Origin: Youxingia wuxianensis
Lineage (GTDB): Bacteria > Bacillota > Clostridia > Oscillospirales > Ruminococcaceae
Direction: 5' to 3'
Assembly: GCF_014385085.1 (NCBI RefSeq)
Contig: NZ_JACRTD010000005.1
Span: forward strand, 124,001-188,000
Length of the DNA stretch: 64,000 bases
Made by a program: the position numbers and the translations under genes. The notes beneath the pieces are model-generated. The model was not told where the DNA came from. It saw only the letters and a list, made by a program, of their open reading frames with translations, and searched no databases. How positions within the stretch are numbered: the stretch's first letter is position 1; every line of letters begins with the position of its first letter. Shown here piece by piece: positions 15,623 to 23,876 of the stretch.

Positions 15623-16315
15623 ATGGGACAAGAAGAGCGGATTCAAAACGCCTACCGGGGATTGGGAGGCAAACGGACATTTTATGATGGCATGATCACC
15701 TGTTCCACCCTGTCAGGCCGGGCGGTGTGCCGTCTGGTATGGGGAATGGGCCGGGCGGAAACCCAGGACTACCTTTGCGTCGCCCTTTCCGGAATACCGG
15801 AGGGGTTTTCCGGAAGACTGCTGGAAGTCCCCGTGGGTACCGGTATCCTGACCATGCCCCTCTACCGGGAAATGCCGGAGGCGGAGATCACCTGCCTGGA
15901 TTACTCGCCGGAGATGCTGGAATGGGCAAAATGCCGGGGCGAGGGACTTTCCCATGTGCGTTTTCAGCAGGGGGATGTTGGGGCGCTGCCTTTTGGGGAC
16001 GGCAGTTTCGACATCGTGCTCTCACTCAACGGCTTTCATGCGTTCCCGGACAAGGAGGCCGCCTGGCGGGAGATCTTTCGTGTACTGCGGCCCAGCGGGA
16101 CCTTCTGCGGCTGCTTCTATGTGCGGGGACAAAACCGCCGCACGGACTGGCTGATCCGCAGGCTGTATGTGCCAAAGGGCTGGTTCACCCCGCCCTTTGA
16201 GACGGCGGAGAGCCTGCGGCATCGTCTGGAGGAAACATTCGGGCCGGCAAAGGTTCGCACCGTTCAGGGCATAGCGTCCTTTGTCTGCCGGAAGGCGAAG
16301 GAGAAACACCCGTAA
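15623..16315 (+). CDS. Class I SAM-dependent methyltransferase (UbiE-like)
   Basis: 230 residues with motif I LLEVPVGTG (about 66-74), ITCLDYSPEML, a QQGDVGALPFGDGSFD motif and REIFRVLRPSGTF. Start ATG at 15,623 is chosen because AAGGTG precedes it. The upstream frame begins with GTG overlapping the ZIP stop region. It is the intact counterpart of the truncated gene at 2094. It sits between ZIP and another methyltransferase in one transcript. Substrate not recognised. Confidence 0.82.
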   Translation: MGQEERIQNAYRGLGGKRTFYDGMITCSTLSGRAVCRLVWGMGRAETQDYLCVALSGIPEGFSGRLLEVPVGTGILTMPLYREMPEAEITCLDYSPEMLEWAKCRGEGLSHVRFQQGDVGALPFGDGSFDIVLSLNGFHAFPDKEAAWREIFRVLRPSGTFCGCFYVRGQNRRTDWLIRRLYVPKGWFTPPFETAESLRHRLEETFGPAKVRTVQGIASFVCRKAKEKHP

Positions 16316-16357
16316 ACGAATTGTACACAAATATTAAATGACAGGGAGGAAAATCGA

Positions 16358-17173
16358 ATGCAGCAAAAGCGTAATCAACAAGCAGAAATCCGTCTCGGCA
16401 GCCACGGCGAAGACTACGGAAGCTGGATGTCCAATCCCGTGTTCTATATTATCGGCGGCATCACGGCGCTGGCCGTGGTTTTGGCCATACTCTCCTTTTC
16501 GGTGATCCACATCACGGCTCTCGGCGTTCTGTTCTCTGTTGTTACGGCGGCGCTGGCAGCCCTGCTGGTCTGGATCGCATGGATCAGGCGCCAGTATGCC
16601 TTTGGCGGCGGCGGGATCATGGAACAGGTTCACCGGGTCGTTCTCTCTCATCTGGACTATGACGGCCAGGGCAGTCTCTTGGAGGTCGGCTGCGGCTCCG
16701 GGGCCCTGTCGATCCGTGCGGCCCTGACCTGGCCGGAGGCAAAGGTCACTGGCATGGACTACTGGGGAGCTGTTTACAATTACAGCAAGGCCCTCTGTGA
16801 GAAAAACGCCGCCAGCGAGGGCGTGGCCTCCCGGTGTGTGTTCCGGCATGGTGACGCTAATCATCTGGATTTCCCCGATGAGAGTTTTGACGCGGTCATC
16901 AGCAACTATGTCTACCACAATGTCATGGGAGCCGATATGCATAAACTGTTGCTGGAGAGCCTGCGGGTGCTGAAAAAAGGCGGCGTCTTCGCGCTGAACG
17001 ATGATATGAAACCCAGGCTGTACGGCGATATGGATGCCTTTGCCCAAAAACTGCGGGAGATGGGCTATCAGGATGTCCGGCTCATTGATACCGCGGAAGA
17101 AGCCTTCGGTTCACGCCGCCGGGCTGCCATGATGATGCTGGGCTCTTCCCGGCTGCTTGTGGGCAGAAAGTAA
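16358..17173 (+). CDS. Membrane-anchored class I SAM-dependent methyltransferase
   Basis: 271 residues. Two hydrophobic segments (about 28-47 and 52-75) come first, then a cytosolic methyltransferase domain with motif I LLEVGCGSGALS (107-118), VTGMDYWG, a HGDANHLDFPDESFD motif and LRVLKKGGVFAL. The membrane anchor is unusual for this fold and suggests a lipid or membrane-bound substrate, or coupling to a transporter. GGGAGG precedes the ATG. Same transcript as its neighbours. Confidence 0.82.
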   Translation: MQQKRNQQAEIRLGSHGEDYGSWMSNPVFYIIGGITALAVVLAILSFSVIHITALGVLFSVVTAALAALLVWIAWIRRQYAFGGGGIMEQVHRVVLSHLDYDGQGSLLEVGCGSGALSIRAALTWPEAKVTGMDYWGAVYNYSKALCEKNAASEGVASRCVFRHGDANHLDFPDESFDAVISNYVYHNVMGADMHKLLLESLRVLKKGGVFALNDDMKPRLYGDMDAFAQKLREMGYQDVRLIDTAEEAFGSRRRAAMMMLGSSRLLVGRK

Positions 17174-17197
17174 TTTGTCCAAACAGGAGGGTTGACC

Positions 17198-18004
17198 ATG
17201 TCCAAGTTGGGCGTTGTAGAGGACACGCTGTTTGTCCCCATGCTGGGCAGGATCTATGCCAGCGAGTACTGCCCGCAGATCCTGTACGATCCCAAGGCGC
17301 TGGAACTGAAAAAGAAACTGCCTTCCAGCCTGCCGGAGCAGGACGGACAGAGCCAGTATACTCTGCTGGCCTCCGCCGTCCGGTCCGCCAATATGGACCG
17401 GTACATCCGGACCTTTCTGGAGCACAGGCCGGACGGTGTGATCGTCCAGCTGGGCTGCGGTCTGGAGACGGCCTATTATCGCTGCGACAATGGAAGGTCG
17501 CACTGGTATGCCGTGGATCTGCCCCATGTGGTGGAATACCGTCGGGAGCTGCTGCCTGAGCCGGAGCGGGGGACCTATCTTGCCGGAGACGCCTTTGCTG
17601 AGGACTGGATCAGACAGATCCGCACGGATGCGCCGGATGCTCCCATTCTGGTCACCGCCGGCGGCCTGTTCCACTATTTTGAGGAAAGCAAGGTTGTGGG
17701 CCTCCTGCGGATGCTCACGGGGTTTGGAGAGATTGAAATCGTCTTTGATACCGTGAGCAAAAGCGGCATGGCCATGATGCGGAAAAAGTACATGAAGCAG
17801 GTGGGCCACGGGGATGCTCAGATGTTTTTCTATGTGGATTCCGCATCGGTGCTGGCCGGGAAAACCGGCAGCGGGGTCAGGGTGCTGGCTGAGGAGCCTT
17901 ATTACCGCCATATCCCCCGAACCGGATTGAAGCTGTCCACTAAGGTCAGCATGGCGGTTTCAGACCGGTTCGGTATGGTGAAGATGGTACAGTTGAAGTT
18001 ATAG
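17198..18004 (+). CDS. SAM-dependent methyltransferase, LCMT/TcmP-like paralog
   Basis: 268 residues from the ATG at 17,198, eight bases after AGGAGG. Motif I is VQLGCGLETAYYRCDN (about 83-98), with AVDLPHVVEYRRELLP and the TAGGLFHYFEE segment following. It resembles the first methyltransferase of the cluster in length and layout, so the operon holds a duplicated LCMT-like pair plus two UbiE-like enzymes. The natural substrate is unknown. Confidence 0.82.
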   Translation: MSKLGVVEDTLFVPMLGRIYASEYCPQILYDPKALELKKKLPSSLPEQDGQSQYTLLASAVRSANMDRYIRTFLEHRPDGVIVQLGCGLETAYYRCDNGRSHWYAVDLPHVVEYRRELLPEPERGTYLAGDAFAEDWIRQIRTDAPDAPILVTAGGLFHYFEESKVVGLLRMLTGFGEIEIVFDTVSKSGMAMMRKKYMKQVGHGDAQMFFYVDSASVLAGKTGSGVRVLAEEPYYRHIPRTGLKLSTKVSMAVSDRFGMVKMVQLKL

Positions 18005-18037
18005 AAATTTTTATGTGAAAAGAGGTGAAATCTCCCC

Positions 18038-19024
18038 ATGATCTATGATAATTGTTACCTCAATCAACTCTATAATGATTTGCTTTCCAATTCTCCACAA
18101 ACTATTGCTTTGGATATCCCCAATGAATTAGGGAGCGGACGTATTACTCAAACAAAAATTAAGCATGGGGTGATTCTTTCTGATTGGGAATTAAACTACC
18201 GCTCTGATATGAATGTGCAGGGATGTGTCAGCAAGGAGTATATGCAAATTATTTTCTGCCTGAATGACGGAATTTCCTGGGGCATCATGGATGAACGGCG
18301 TTCTGTCTCTATTCAAAAGAATGAGTCCTGTATTTATGCTGGGCACGGGGGTACAGAATACATTTGCTACAAAAAAGACAGCAATTTCTTATTCAAGAGC
18401 ATAAAAATCCCTGTTTCCTATTTTTCTCGCCTTCTTGCAGATTACTTTGACGGGCAGGAAGTAACTGCTTATGAAAAGAAACTTCTTAACGGGATTTCTA
18501 AAGTCCCGGTAACACCCGTTATGGAGCAAATTTTAGCGGAGACAAGCCGGTTCACACAGTATCGCGGCGGTCTTGGCTATTTATATTTAGATGGCAAGCT
18601 GCTGGAACTGCTTTCTATTTATTTAAGCGAAGTGCTTGAATTGGACATCCTGATGGGCAACGATATTTCGATGTCTCGGACTGAGAGGACCGCCATTATG
18701 GAAGCCAAGAGAATTATAGACGGTCAGCTTGCATTTGCTCCTTCGTGTGAGGAATTATCTCGTATGGTACACTTGAGCATGACGAAGTTGACACGCGGGT
18801 TCTCATCATTCTACGGTATGCCGATCCATCAATATATTATAGAGCAGCGTTTGGCACAGGCGGCACAGTTGCTTTTGGAAGGCAACTGGAATGTAAGTGA
18901 GGTTGCTACGATAGTCGGATATGGGAAAGCCAGCAATTTTGCAGCCGCCTTCAAAAAGAGATATGGAGTGGCGCCAAAAAATTACCGAGAAAGCCGGTTC
19001 GATAGCACAAAAAAAGAAGCCTGA
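18038..19024 (+). CDS. AraC-family regulator, PchR/YbtA-like
   Basis: 328 residues. The N-terminal two-thirds is a ligand-sensing domain of the kind found in PchR/YbtA. The C-terminal 100 residues hold the double helix-turn-helix: LSRMVHLSMTKLTRGFSSF, then VSEVATIVGYGKASNFAAAF and the PKNYRES end. PchR and YbtA activate siderophore uptake genes when the ferric siderophore is present. The gene lies between the methyltransferase cluster and the ECF/ABC operon, 33 bases after the former. Its DNA is visibly richer in A/T than the preceding methyltransferases. Start ATG follows AGAGGTG at a somewhat long distance. Confidence 0.88.
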   Translation: MIYDNCYLNQLYNDLLSNSPQTIALDIPNELGSGRITQTKIKHGVILSDWELNYRSDMNVQGCVSKEYMQIIFCLNDGISWGIMDERRSVSIQKNESCIYAGHGGTEYICYKKDSNFLFKSIKIPVSYFSRLLADYFDGQEVTAYEKKLLNGISKVPVTPVMEQILAETSRFTQYRGGLGYLYLDGKLLELLSIYLSEVLELDILMGNDISMSRTERTAIMEAKRIIDGQLAFAPSCEELSRMVHLSMTKLTRGFSSFYGMPIHQYIIEQRLAQAAQLLLEGNWNVSEVATIVGYGKASNFAAAFKKRYGVAPKNYRESRFDSTKKEA

Positions 19025-19056
19025 CTGTTTTTGGGTCAAAACGGGTAGGTTTTGGG

Positions 19057-19111
19057 TTGGATTAGTCTACGATAACTGATATTCTATGTGGTGCGGTTAG
19101 GTAATGCTAAC
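19057..19111 (+). promoter_or_regulatory. Promoter and DtxR-type operator of the ECF/ABC operon
   Basis: TTGGAT (19057-19062), 17-base spacer, TATTCT (19080-19085), then GTTAGGTAATGCTAAC (19096-19111) over the start of transcription. The outer bases GGTGC/GCACC extend the dyad to 19,090-19,117. The weak promoter would suit activation by the adjacent AraC protein plus iron repression. Confidence 0.75.
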
Positions 19112-19154
19112 TGCACCATATTTTCATTTTCTCAGAGATAAGGAGGAGACTGGT

Positions 19155-19751
19155 ATGAGTTCCCAGAAAAAAACTTCCCGGCTTGAGGGAAAAGACTTAA
19201 TCACCATCGGCATCTACACCGTTATCTATGTCGTCATTGTTATGTTGGTGGCGATGATTGGCTTTATTCCCATTTTTATTCCGCTGATGGCGGTGCTGTG
19301 CCCTTTGATTGGCGGCATCCCTTATATGCTGTATGTTACAAAGGCTAAAAAATTCGGGATGACCGCAATCATGGGTTTCCTGATTGGCCTGATTATGGTG
19401 TTCTTCGGTAACGGCTATCTTACTATGGTAACTGGTCTCGTTGGTGGCCTGCTGGCTGATGTGATTCTGAAAAAGGCTGACTACAAGAGCGCGAAAAGCA
19501 CAGTCCTTTCCTGCGGAGTGTTCAGCATCTGGGTGTTTGGCAACTTTGCTCCCATTTTCCTGAACCGTGAAAGCTATTTGGTAATGCTGACCGAGGGATA
19601 TGGCGCAGAATATGCCGCTACACTGAATACATATATGCCCATGTGGATTGCTCCTATTCTGCTGGTTGCCTGCTTTGTGTTTGGTATTGTTGGCGGCCTG
19701 ATTGGAAAGGCCATTTGTAAAAAGCACTTCCAGCGTGCTGGTATTGCATAA
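19155..19751 (+). CDS. ECF transporter S component (MptE/Trep_Strep family)
   Basis: 198 residues, about six membrane spans (ITIGIYTVIYVVIVMLVA at the start, PILLVACFVFGIVGGLIG at the end), with short polar loops. This length and pattern match the TIGR02185-type S components, which bind substrate in ECF transporters. AGGAGGAG precedes the ATG at 19,155; an upstream in-frame TTG-like start is less good. The next two genes supply T and A components, so this is a complete group I ECF system. Substrate is likely a metal complex given the iron box. Confidence 0.8.
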   Translation: MSSQKKTSRLEGKDLITIGIYTVIYVVIVMLVAMIGFIPIFIPLMAVLCPLIGGIPYMLYVTKAKKFGMTAIMGFLIGLIMVFFGNGYLTMVTGLVGGLLADVILKKADYKSAKSTVLSCGVFSIWVFGNFAPIFLNRESYLVMLTEGYGAEYAATLNTYMPMWIAPILLVACFVFGIVGGLIGKAICKKHFQRAGIA

Positions 19752-20503
19752 TGGCGCGGGAAATTCTACTCAGCAAAAAAGCAGAAACGGGCCTGCCGCT
19801 TGATCCGCGTACAAAGCTGTTGCTCATCTTCATCATCAGTATTTTTGTCATGGGAGGGACAGGCGGAGAAGCTATGGGGCTGATCCGCCTTGTTCTTTGT
19901 GCGGTTCCGGCTATATTGCTGTTTACATCAAAACAATGTGCAAAAGCGGTGAGCTATATTGCTGTATTTTCTGCTTTTTATGCTGTTCAAGTTTATGTTT
20001 TGCCGCACCTTACGGGGATATTAAATTTCCTCATTCTGTTTACAACAGGATTCTTCTGCCGAATCCTTCCCAGTGTTGCGATTGCTGCCTATGCAGTGAA
20101 AACAACAACTGTCAGTGAATTGATTTCCGGCATGGAAAGAATCCATATGCCCAAAGAGGTGACGATTCCTTTAACGGTCATGTTCCGCTTCTTTCCAACT
20201 GTCTTTCAGGAGTCAGAAGCAATCAGTGACGCTATGAAAATGCGAGGGATTAAACTTGGAGGAAAAAAATCTTCAAAAATATTGGAGTATAAGCTGATCC
20301 CGATGATTACCTGCTCCGTGAAAACCGGTGAGGAACTTTCAGCGGCGGCAATTACCCGTGGCCTCGGCGCTCCTGTCAAACGCACAAACATTTGCCAGCT
20401 TAAATTCAATTTTGCCGATGTGGTGCTGATCTTGTTTTGTAGCTTTGTAGTGCTTTGGGCGATTGCTTCACCGATAATCACCGCAGGAGGGATTTTGCCA
20501 TGA
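19751..20503 (+). CDS. ECF transporter T component (CbiQ-like)
   Basis: 250 residues. Hydrophobic N-terminal half followed by the coupling helices characteristic of EcfT, including the ARG-like motifs (SDAMKMRGI and ITRGLGAP, about residues 157-165 and 198-206) that dock onto the ATPases. The ATG overlaps the S-component stop by one base (TAATG), and the end overlaps the ATPase start, indicating coupled translation. Confidence 0.85.
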   Translation: MAREILLSKKAETGLPLDPRTKLLLIFIISIFVMGGTGGEAMGLIRLVLCAVPAILLFTSKQCAKAVSYIAVFSAFYAVQVYVLPHLTGILNFLILFTTGFFCRILPSVAIAAYAVKTTTVSELISGMERIHMPKEVTIPLTVMFRFFPTVFQESEAISDAMKMRGIKLGGKKSSKILEYKLIPMITCSVKTGEELSAAAITRGLGAPVKRTNICQLKFNFADVVLILFCSFVVLWAIASPIITAGGILP

Positions 20504-21966
20504 TAGATTTTCAAAATGTTTCTTTTTCTTATGGTGAAGGCTCCAGCGGCGGAGGGATTAGAAATATCAATCTCACCATAAAAACAGGGGAATTTGTTTT
20601 ACTCACAGGGGAATCCGGCTGTGGGAAAACAACGATTACTCGTTTGGTAAACGGGCTGGTGCCTCATTATTACGAGGGCAATTTAGAGGGCAATGTCTTT
20701 CTGGACGGAAAAAGCGTATCCGATACGCCGCTTTATGACTTGGCTGCTATGGTGGGATCTGTATTTCAAAATCCTAAAAGCCAGTTTTTCAATGTGGATA
20801 CGGATAGTGAATTAGCCTTTGCCTGCGAAAATTTGGGCTATCCCCAAGAGGATATCCTAAAAAGGATGGAACGGACGGTTTCCGATTATCATATTGAAGA
20901 TTTGATGGGACGGAGCGTGTTTGCTCTGTCCGGTGGTGAAAAGCAAAAAATAGCCTGCGCTTCTTCAAGCGTATTGTTGCCGGGAATTATGGCCCTTGAC
21001 GAACCATCTTCAAATTTGGATATGTCTGCCATTGACGATCTGCGGCAGGTCCTGAGCCTCTGGAAAAAGCAGGGTAAAACAATTCTGATTGCAGAACACC
21101 GCCTTTACTACCTTCACGACCTTGTGGATCGTGTGCTGTATGTAAAAAATAGGGAGATTAAACAGGAATACACACCTGCTGATTTTGACAGCTTATCGGA
21201 TAGCACTCAAAAGGAAATGGGGCTGCGGCCGTTTTCTCTCTCGAAACTGAAACCGGCTAATCAGTATCAGACGCACATAGCTAAGCAGATGGAGCTTCAA
21301 AATTTTTGCTTTTCATATAAAAAGCGGGAACCGGAAAGTCTCCATATTCCGAATGCAAAATTGCCCATTGGAGAAACGATTGCTATTATCGGTCTGAACG
21401 GTGCGGGAAAATCTACTCTGGCCCGCTGCATTTGCGGACTGGAAAAGAAATGTGGCATTTTGCAGGTTGACGGAAAAGCCCTTGATTGGAAAGCCCGGCT
21501 CAAACACTGCTATATGGTAATGCAGGATACCAGCCATCAGCTATTTACTGAAAGTGTAACAGATGAAGTCCTTCTGAGCATGGACAACGAGGATGAAACT
21601 GTTGTGGATAAAATCCTTGAACAGTTTGATCTGCTGGCATACAAAGACAGGCATCCGCTTTCGCTATCCGGCGGGCAGAAACAGCGGGTAGCGATTGCGT
21701 CTGCCATTGTGAGTAACCGGGAGATCATTGTGTTTGACGAACCTACCAGCGGGCTTGATCTCAAACATATGCGAGAAGTGGCGCTGAGTTTGAAATCACT
21801 CGCAGATCAGGGCAAAACGCTTTTTGTTATTACACATGATCCAGAATTGGTGATGGCGGGATGTTCTTATGTAGTCCATATGGAAAAAGGGCAAATAAAA
21901 GAAAGCTATCCATTGGACGAATCCGGCAGTAAAAAGGTTTTGGATTTTTTCCGAATCCGCCAGTAA
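20500..21966 (+). CDS. ECF transporter double ATPase (A-A' fusion)
   Basis: 488 residues with two ABC ATPase modules. First: Walker A GESGCGKTT (37-45), signature LSGGEKQ (143-149), Walker B GIMALDEPSS (about 162-171). Second: GLNGAGKST (298-306), LSGGQKQR and IIVFDEPTS. The fused layout resembles YkoD-type and equibactin-type (EqbJ-like) ECF ATPases. ATG at 20,500 overlaps the T-component stop, with GGAGGG upstream. It powers the S/T complex. A terminator follows at 22,021. Confidence 0.88.
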   Translation: MIDFQNVSFSYGEGSSGGGIRNINLTIKTGEFVLLTGESGCGKTTITRLVNGLVPHYYEGNLEGNVFLDGKSVSDTPLYDLAAMVGSVFQNPKSQFFNVDTDSELAFACENLGYPQEDILKRMERTVSDYHIEDLMGRSVFALSGGEKQKIACASSSVLLPGIMALDEPSSNLDMSAIDDLRQVLSLWKKQGKTILIAEHRLYYLHDLVDRVLYVKNREIKQEYTPADFDSLSDSTQKEMGLRPFSLSKLKPANQYQTHIAKQMELQNFCFSYKKREPESLHIPNAKLPIGETIAIIGLNGAGKSTLARCICGLEKKCGILQVDGKALDWKARLKHCYMVMQDTSHQLFTESVTDEVLLSMDNEDETVVDKILEQFDLLAYKDRHPLSLSGGQKQRVAIASAIVSNREIIVFDEPTSGLDLKHMREVALSLKSLADQGKTLFVITHDPELVMAGCSYVVHMEKGQIKESYPLDESGSKKVLDFFRIRQ

Positions 21967-22020
21967 ACTTTAGAAATTATGAATGTCAGGGCCGCCTTGA
22001 CTGGATAGAAAGATTATGAT

Positions 22021-22054
22021 AGGAGGCCGCTCACCTTGGCGGCCTCCTGCTTTT
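22021..22054 (+). terminator. Terminator/attenuator between ECF and ABC genes
   Basis: AGGAGGCCGC (22021-22030) pairs perfectly with GCGGCCTCCT (22039-22048), followed by GCTTTT. It may reduce transcription into the downstream ABC pair rather than fully stop it, since no strong promoter is obvious before 22,092. Confidence 0.75.
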
Positions 22055-22091
22055 GAAATACAGACAGTACGGCACAATATAAGGAGGGCTT

Positions 22092-23876
22092 ATGTTCAAA
22101 AAAATCTTTGAGTATGCAGGGCCATATAAGAAAAATATGTATGTGGCTACAGTGGTCGTACTGGTCAGCGTTCTTATGGGGGTGATTCCCTTCATTCTGG
22201 CTTACCAGGTGATTGCGCCGTTGGTCATGGGGAAAACAATCGACGCTGCGTTCATTATCCTGCGAGTGGTTTTAGTATTGCTGTGCCTGGTTTTGCAAGC
22301 CATTTTTTACGGCTGGGGACTGAATATCTCACACAAGGCAGCCTATGACACTTTGCTTCGTCTGCGAACTGCCCTTCAAAAGCGGTTTGAGAAACTGCCG
22401 CTGGGAGTGATCCAGGATAAAGGCACCGGAACGGTCAAAAAGCTGTTTGTTGATGATGTGGACAGTCTGGAGGTCCTGTTGGCGCACTCCATGCCGGAGG
22501 GAATTGCAAACCTGATGATCCCGATTGCAGTCTATGTGGCGATGTTTTTCGTGGACTGGAAGTTGGCACTGCTGTCCTTGGCTTCCATCCCCATCAGCCT
22601 GATCGCCATGATGACCATGTACTCGGTGGGCATGAAAAAAATGGGTCCCTATTATATGGCTGGCCAGAAGATGAACAACACCATCATCGAGTACATCAAC
22701 GGCATGGAAGTTGTCAAGGTATTCAACAAGGATGCGGACTCCTATGAACGGTTTCGTAAAGATGTTTCGGATTATCGGGATTATACCTTGGCGTGGTATA
22801 AGGCGGCATGGCTCTGGATGGCGATTTACAGCAGTCTATTACCCTGCACGATCATCCTCACTCTGCCCTTGGGATCATGGTTTGTTCTTTCGGGCTGGTC
22901 AGCCCTGCCGGACCTGATTTTAGTGCTGTGCCTCTCCCTGAGCATCGGGATGCCACTCCTAAAATCTCTGGGCTTCCTGCCCACCATGCCCCAGCTTAAC
23001 TACAAGATTTCTGCATTGGAGCAGGTTTTAGATGCGCCGGAGCTTCAGCAGACGCCTGACAGCTTCCACGGGAAAGACGATTCCATCGTTTATGACCATG
23101 TTTCTTTTGGTTACACCAAGGCACAACCCGGCCCGGACGGAAAGCCAATGGTGGTGGAGGAAGAAGTGCTCCACGACATCAGTTTTACGGCCAAGGCTGG
23201 TCAGAAAACAGCCCTGGTGGGAGAGTCCGGCTCGGGCAAGAGCACTCTGGCAAAACTTCTGATCCACTACTATGACCCGCAAAAAGGCAGCATCTCCCTT
23301 GGCGGGCAGAAACTTTGTGATATGAGTTTGGAGGCTCTGAACAGCCGCATTTCCTATGTGGCGCAGGATCAATACCTGTTCAACACTTCTTTGCTGGAGA
23401 ATATTCGCATTGGGCGGTTGGACGCCACCGATGAAGAAGTATTGGAGGCGACGCGAAAGGCTCAGTGTATGGAATTTCTGGAGAAATTGCCTCAAGGCAT
23501 CCATTCCATGGCGGGTGACGCGGGCAAGATGCTATCCGGCGGTCAGCGTCAGCGTATTTCTCTGGCCCGAGCCATTTTGAAAGATGCCCCCATTGTAGTG
23601 CTCGACGAGGCCACCGCCTACGCTGATCCCGAAAACGAGGAGAAGATGGAGGCAGCGATTGCGGAACTGGTGAAGGATAAGACCCTGGTGGTTATCGCTC
23701 ATAAGCTGCCCGCTGTTATGAACGCCGATCAGATCTGTGTTATAGACCAAGGCAAGCTGGTTGCAGCAGGAAAGCATCAGGACTTGATACAGTCTTGCCC
23801 GGAATATCAAAAACTGTGGAAGGCGGCCCAGGATAGCGCCGAATGGAAAGTACATACTGCAAAGGAGGGAAACTAA
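22092..23876 (+). CDS. ABC half-transporter, YbtP/IrtA-like
   Basis: 594 residues: type IV membrane domain (about 1-320), an extra 12-residue insert before the ATPase, Walker A GESGSGKST (377-385), signature LSGGQRQR and Walker B IVVLDEATAYAD. Paralogous throughout to the protein at 4563. AAGGAGGG precedes the ATG. The next gene starts one base after its stop. Position downstream of an AraC regulator and an ECF system, with a DtxR gene following, parallels the eqbH-L transport genes of Streptococcus equi as I recall them, where the YbtPQ-like pair takes up the ferric siderophore. Confidence 0.87.
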   Translation: MFKKIFEYAGPYKKNMYVATVVVLVSVLMGVIPFILAYQVIAPLVMGKTIDAAFIILRVVLVLLCLVLQAIFYGWGLNISHKAAYDTLLRLRTALQKRFEKLPLGVIQDKGTGTVKKLFVDDVDSLEVLLAHSMPEGIANLMIPIAVYVAMFFVDWKLALLSLASIPISLIAMMTMYSVGMKKMGPYYMAGQKMNNTIIEYINGMEVVKVFNKDADSYERFRKDVSDYRDYTLAWYKAAWLWMAIYSSLLPCTIILTLPLGSWFVLSGWSALPDLILVLCLSLSIGMPLLKSLGFLPTMPQLNYKISALEQVLDAPELQQTPDSFHGKDDSIVYDHVSFGYTKAQPGPDGKPMVVEEEVLHDISFTAKAGQKTALVGESGSGKSTLAKLLIHYYDPQKGSISLGGQKLCDMSLEALNSRISYVAQDQYLFNTSLLENIRIGRLDATDEEVLEATRKAQCMEFLEKLPQGIHSMAGDAGKMLSGGQRQRISLARAILKDAPIVVLDEATAYADPENEEKMEAAIAELVKDKTLVVIAHKLPAVMNADQICVIDQGKLVAAGKHQDLIQSCPEYQKLWKAAQDSAEWKVHTAKEGN

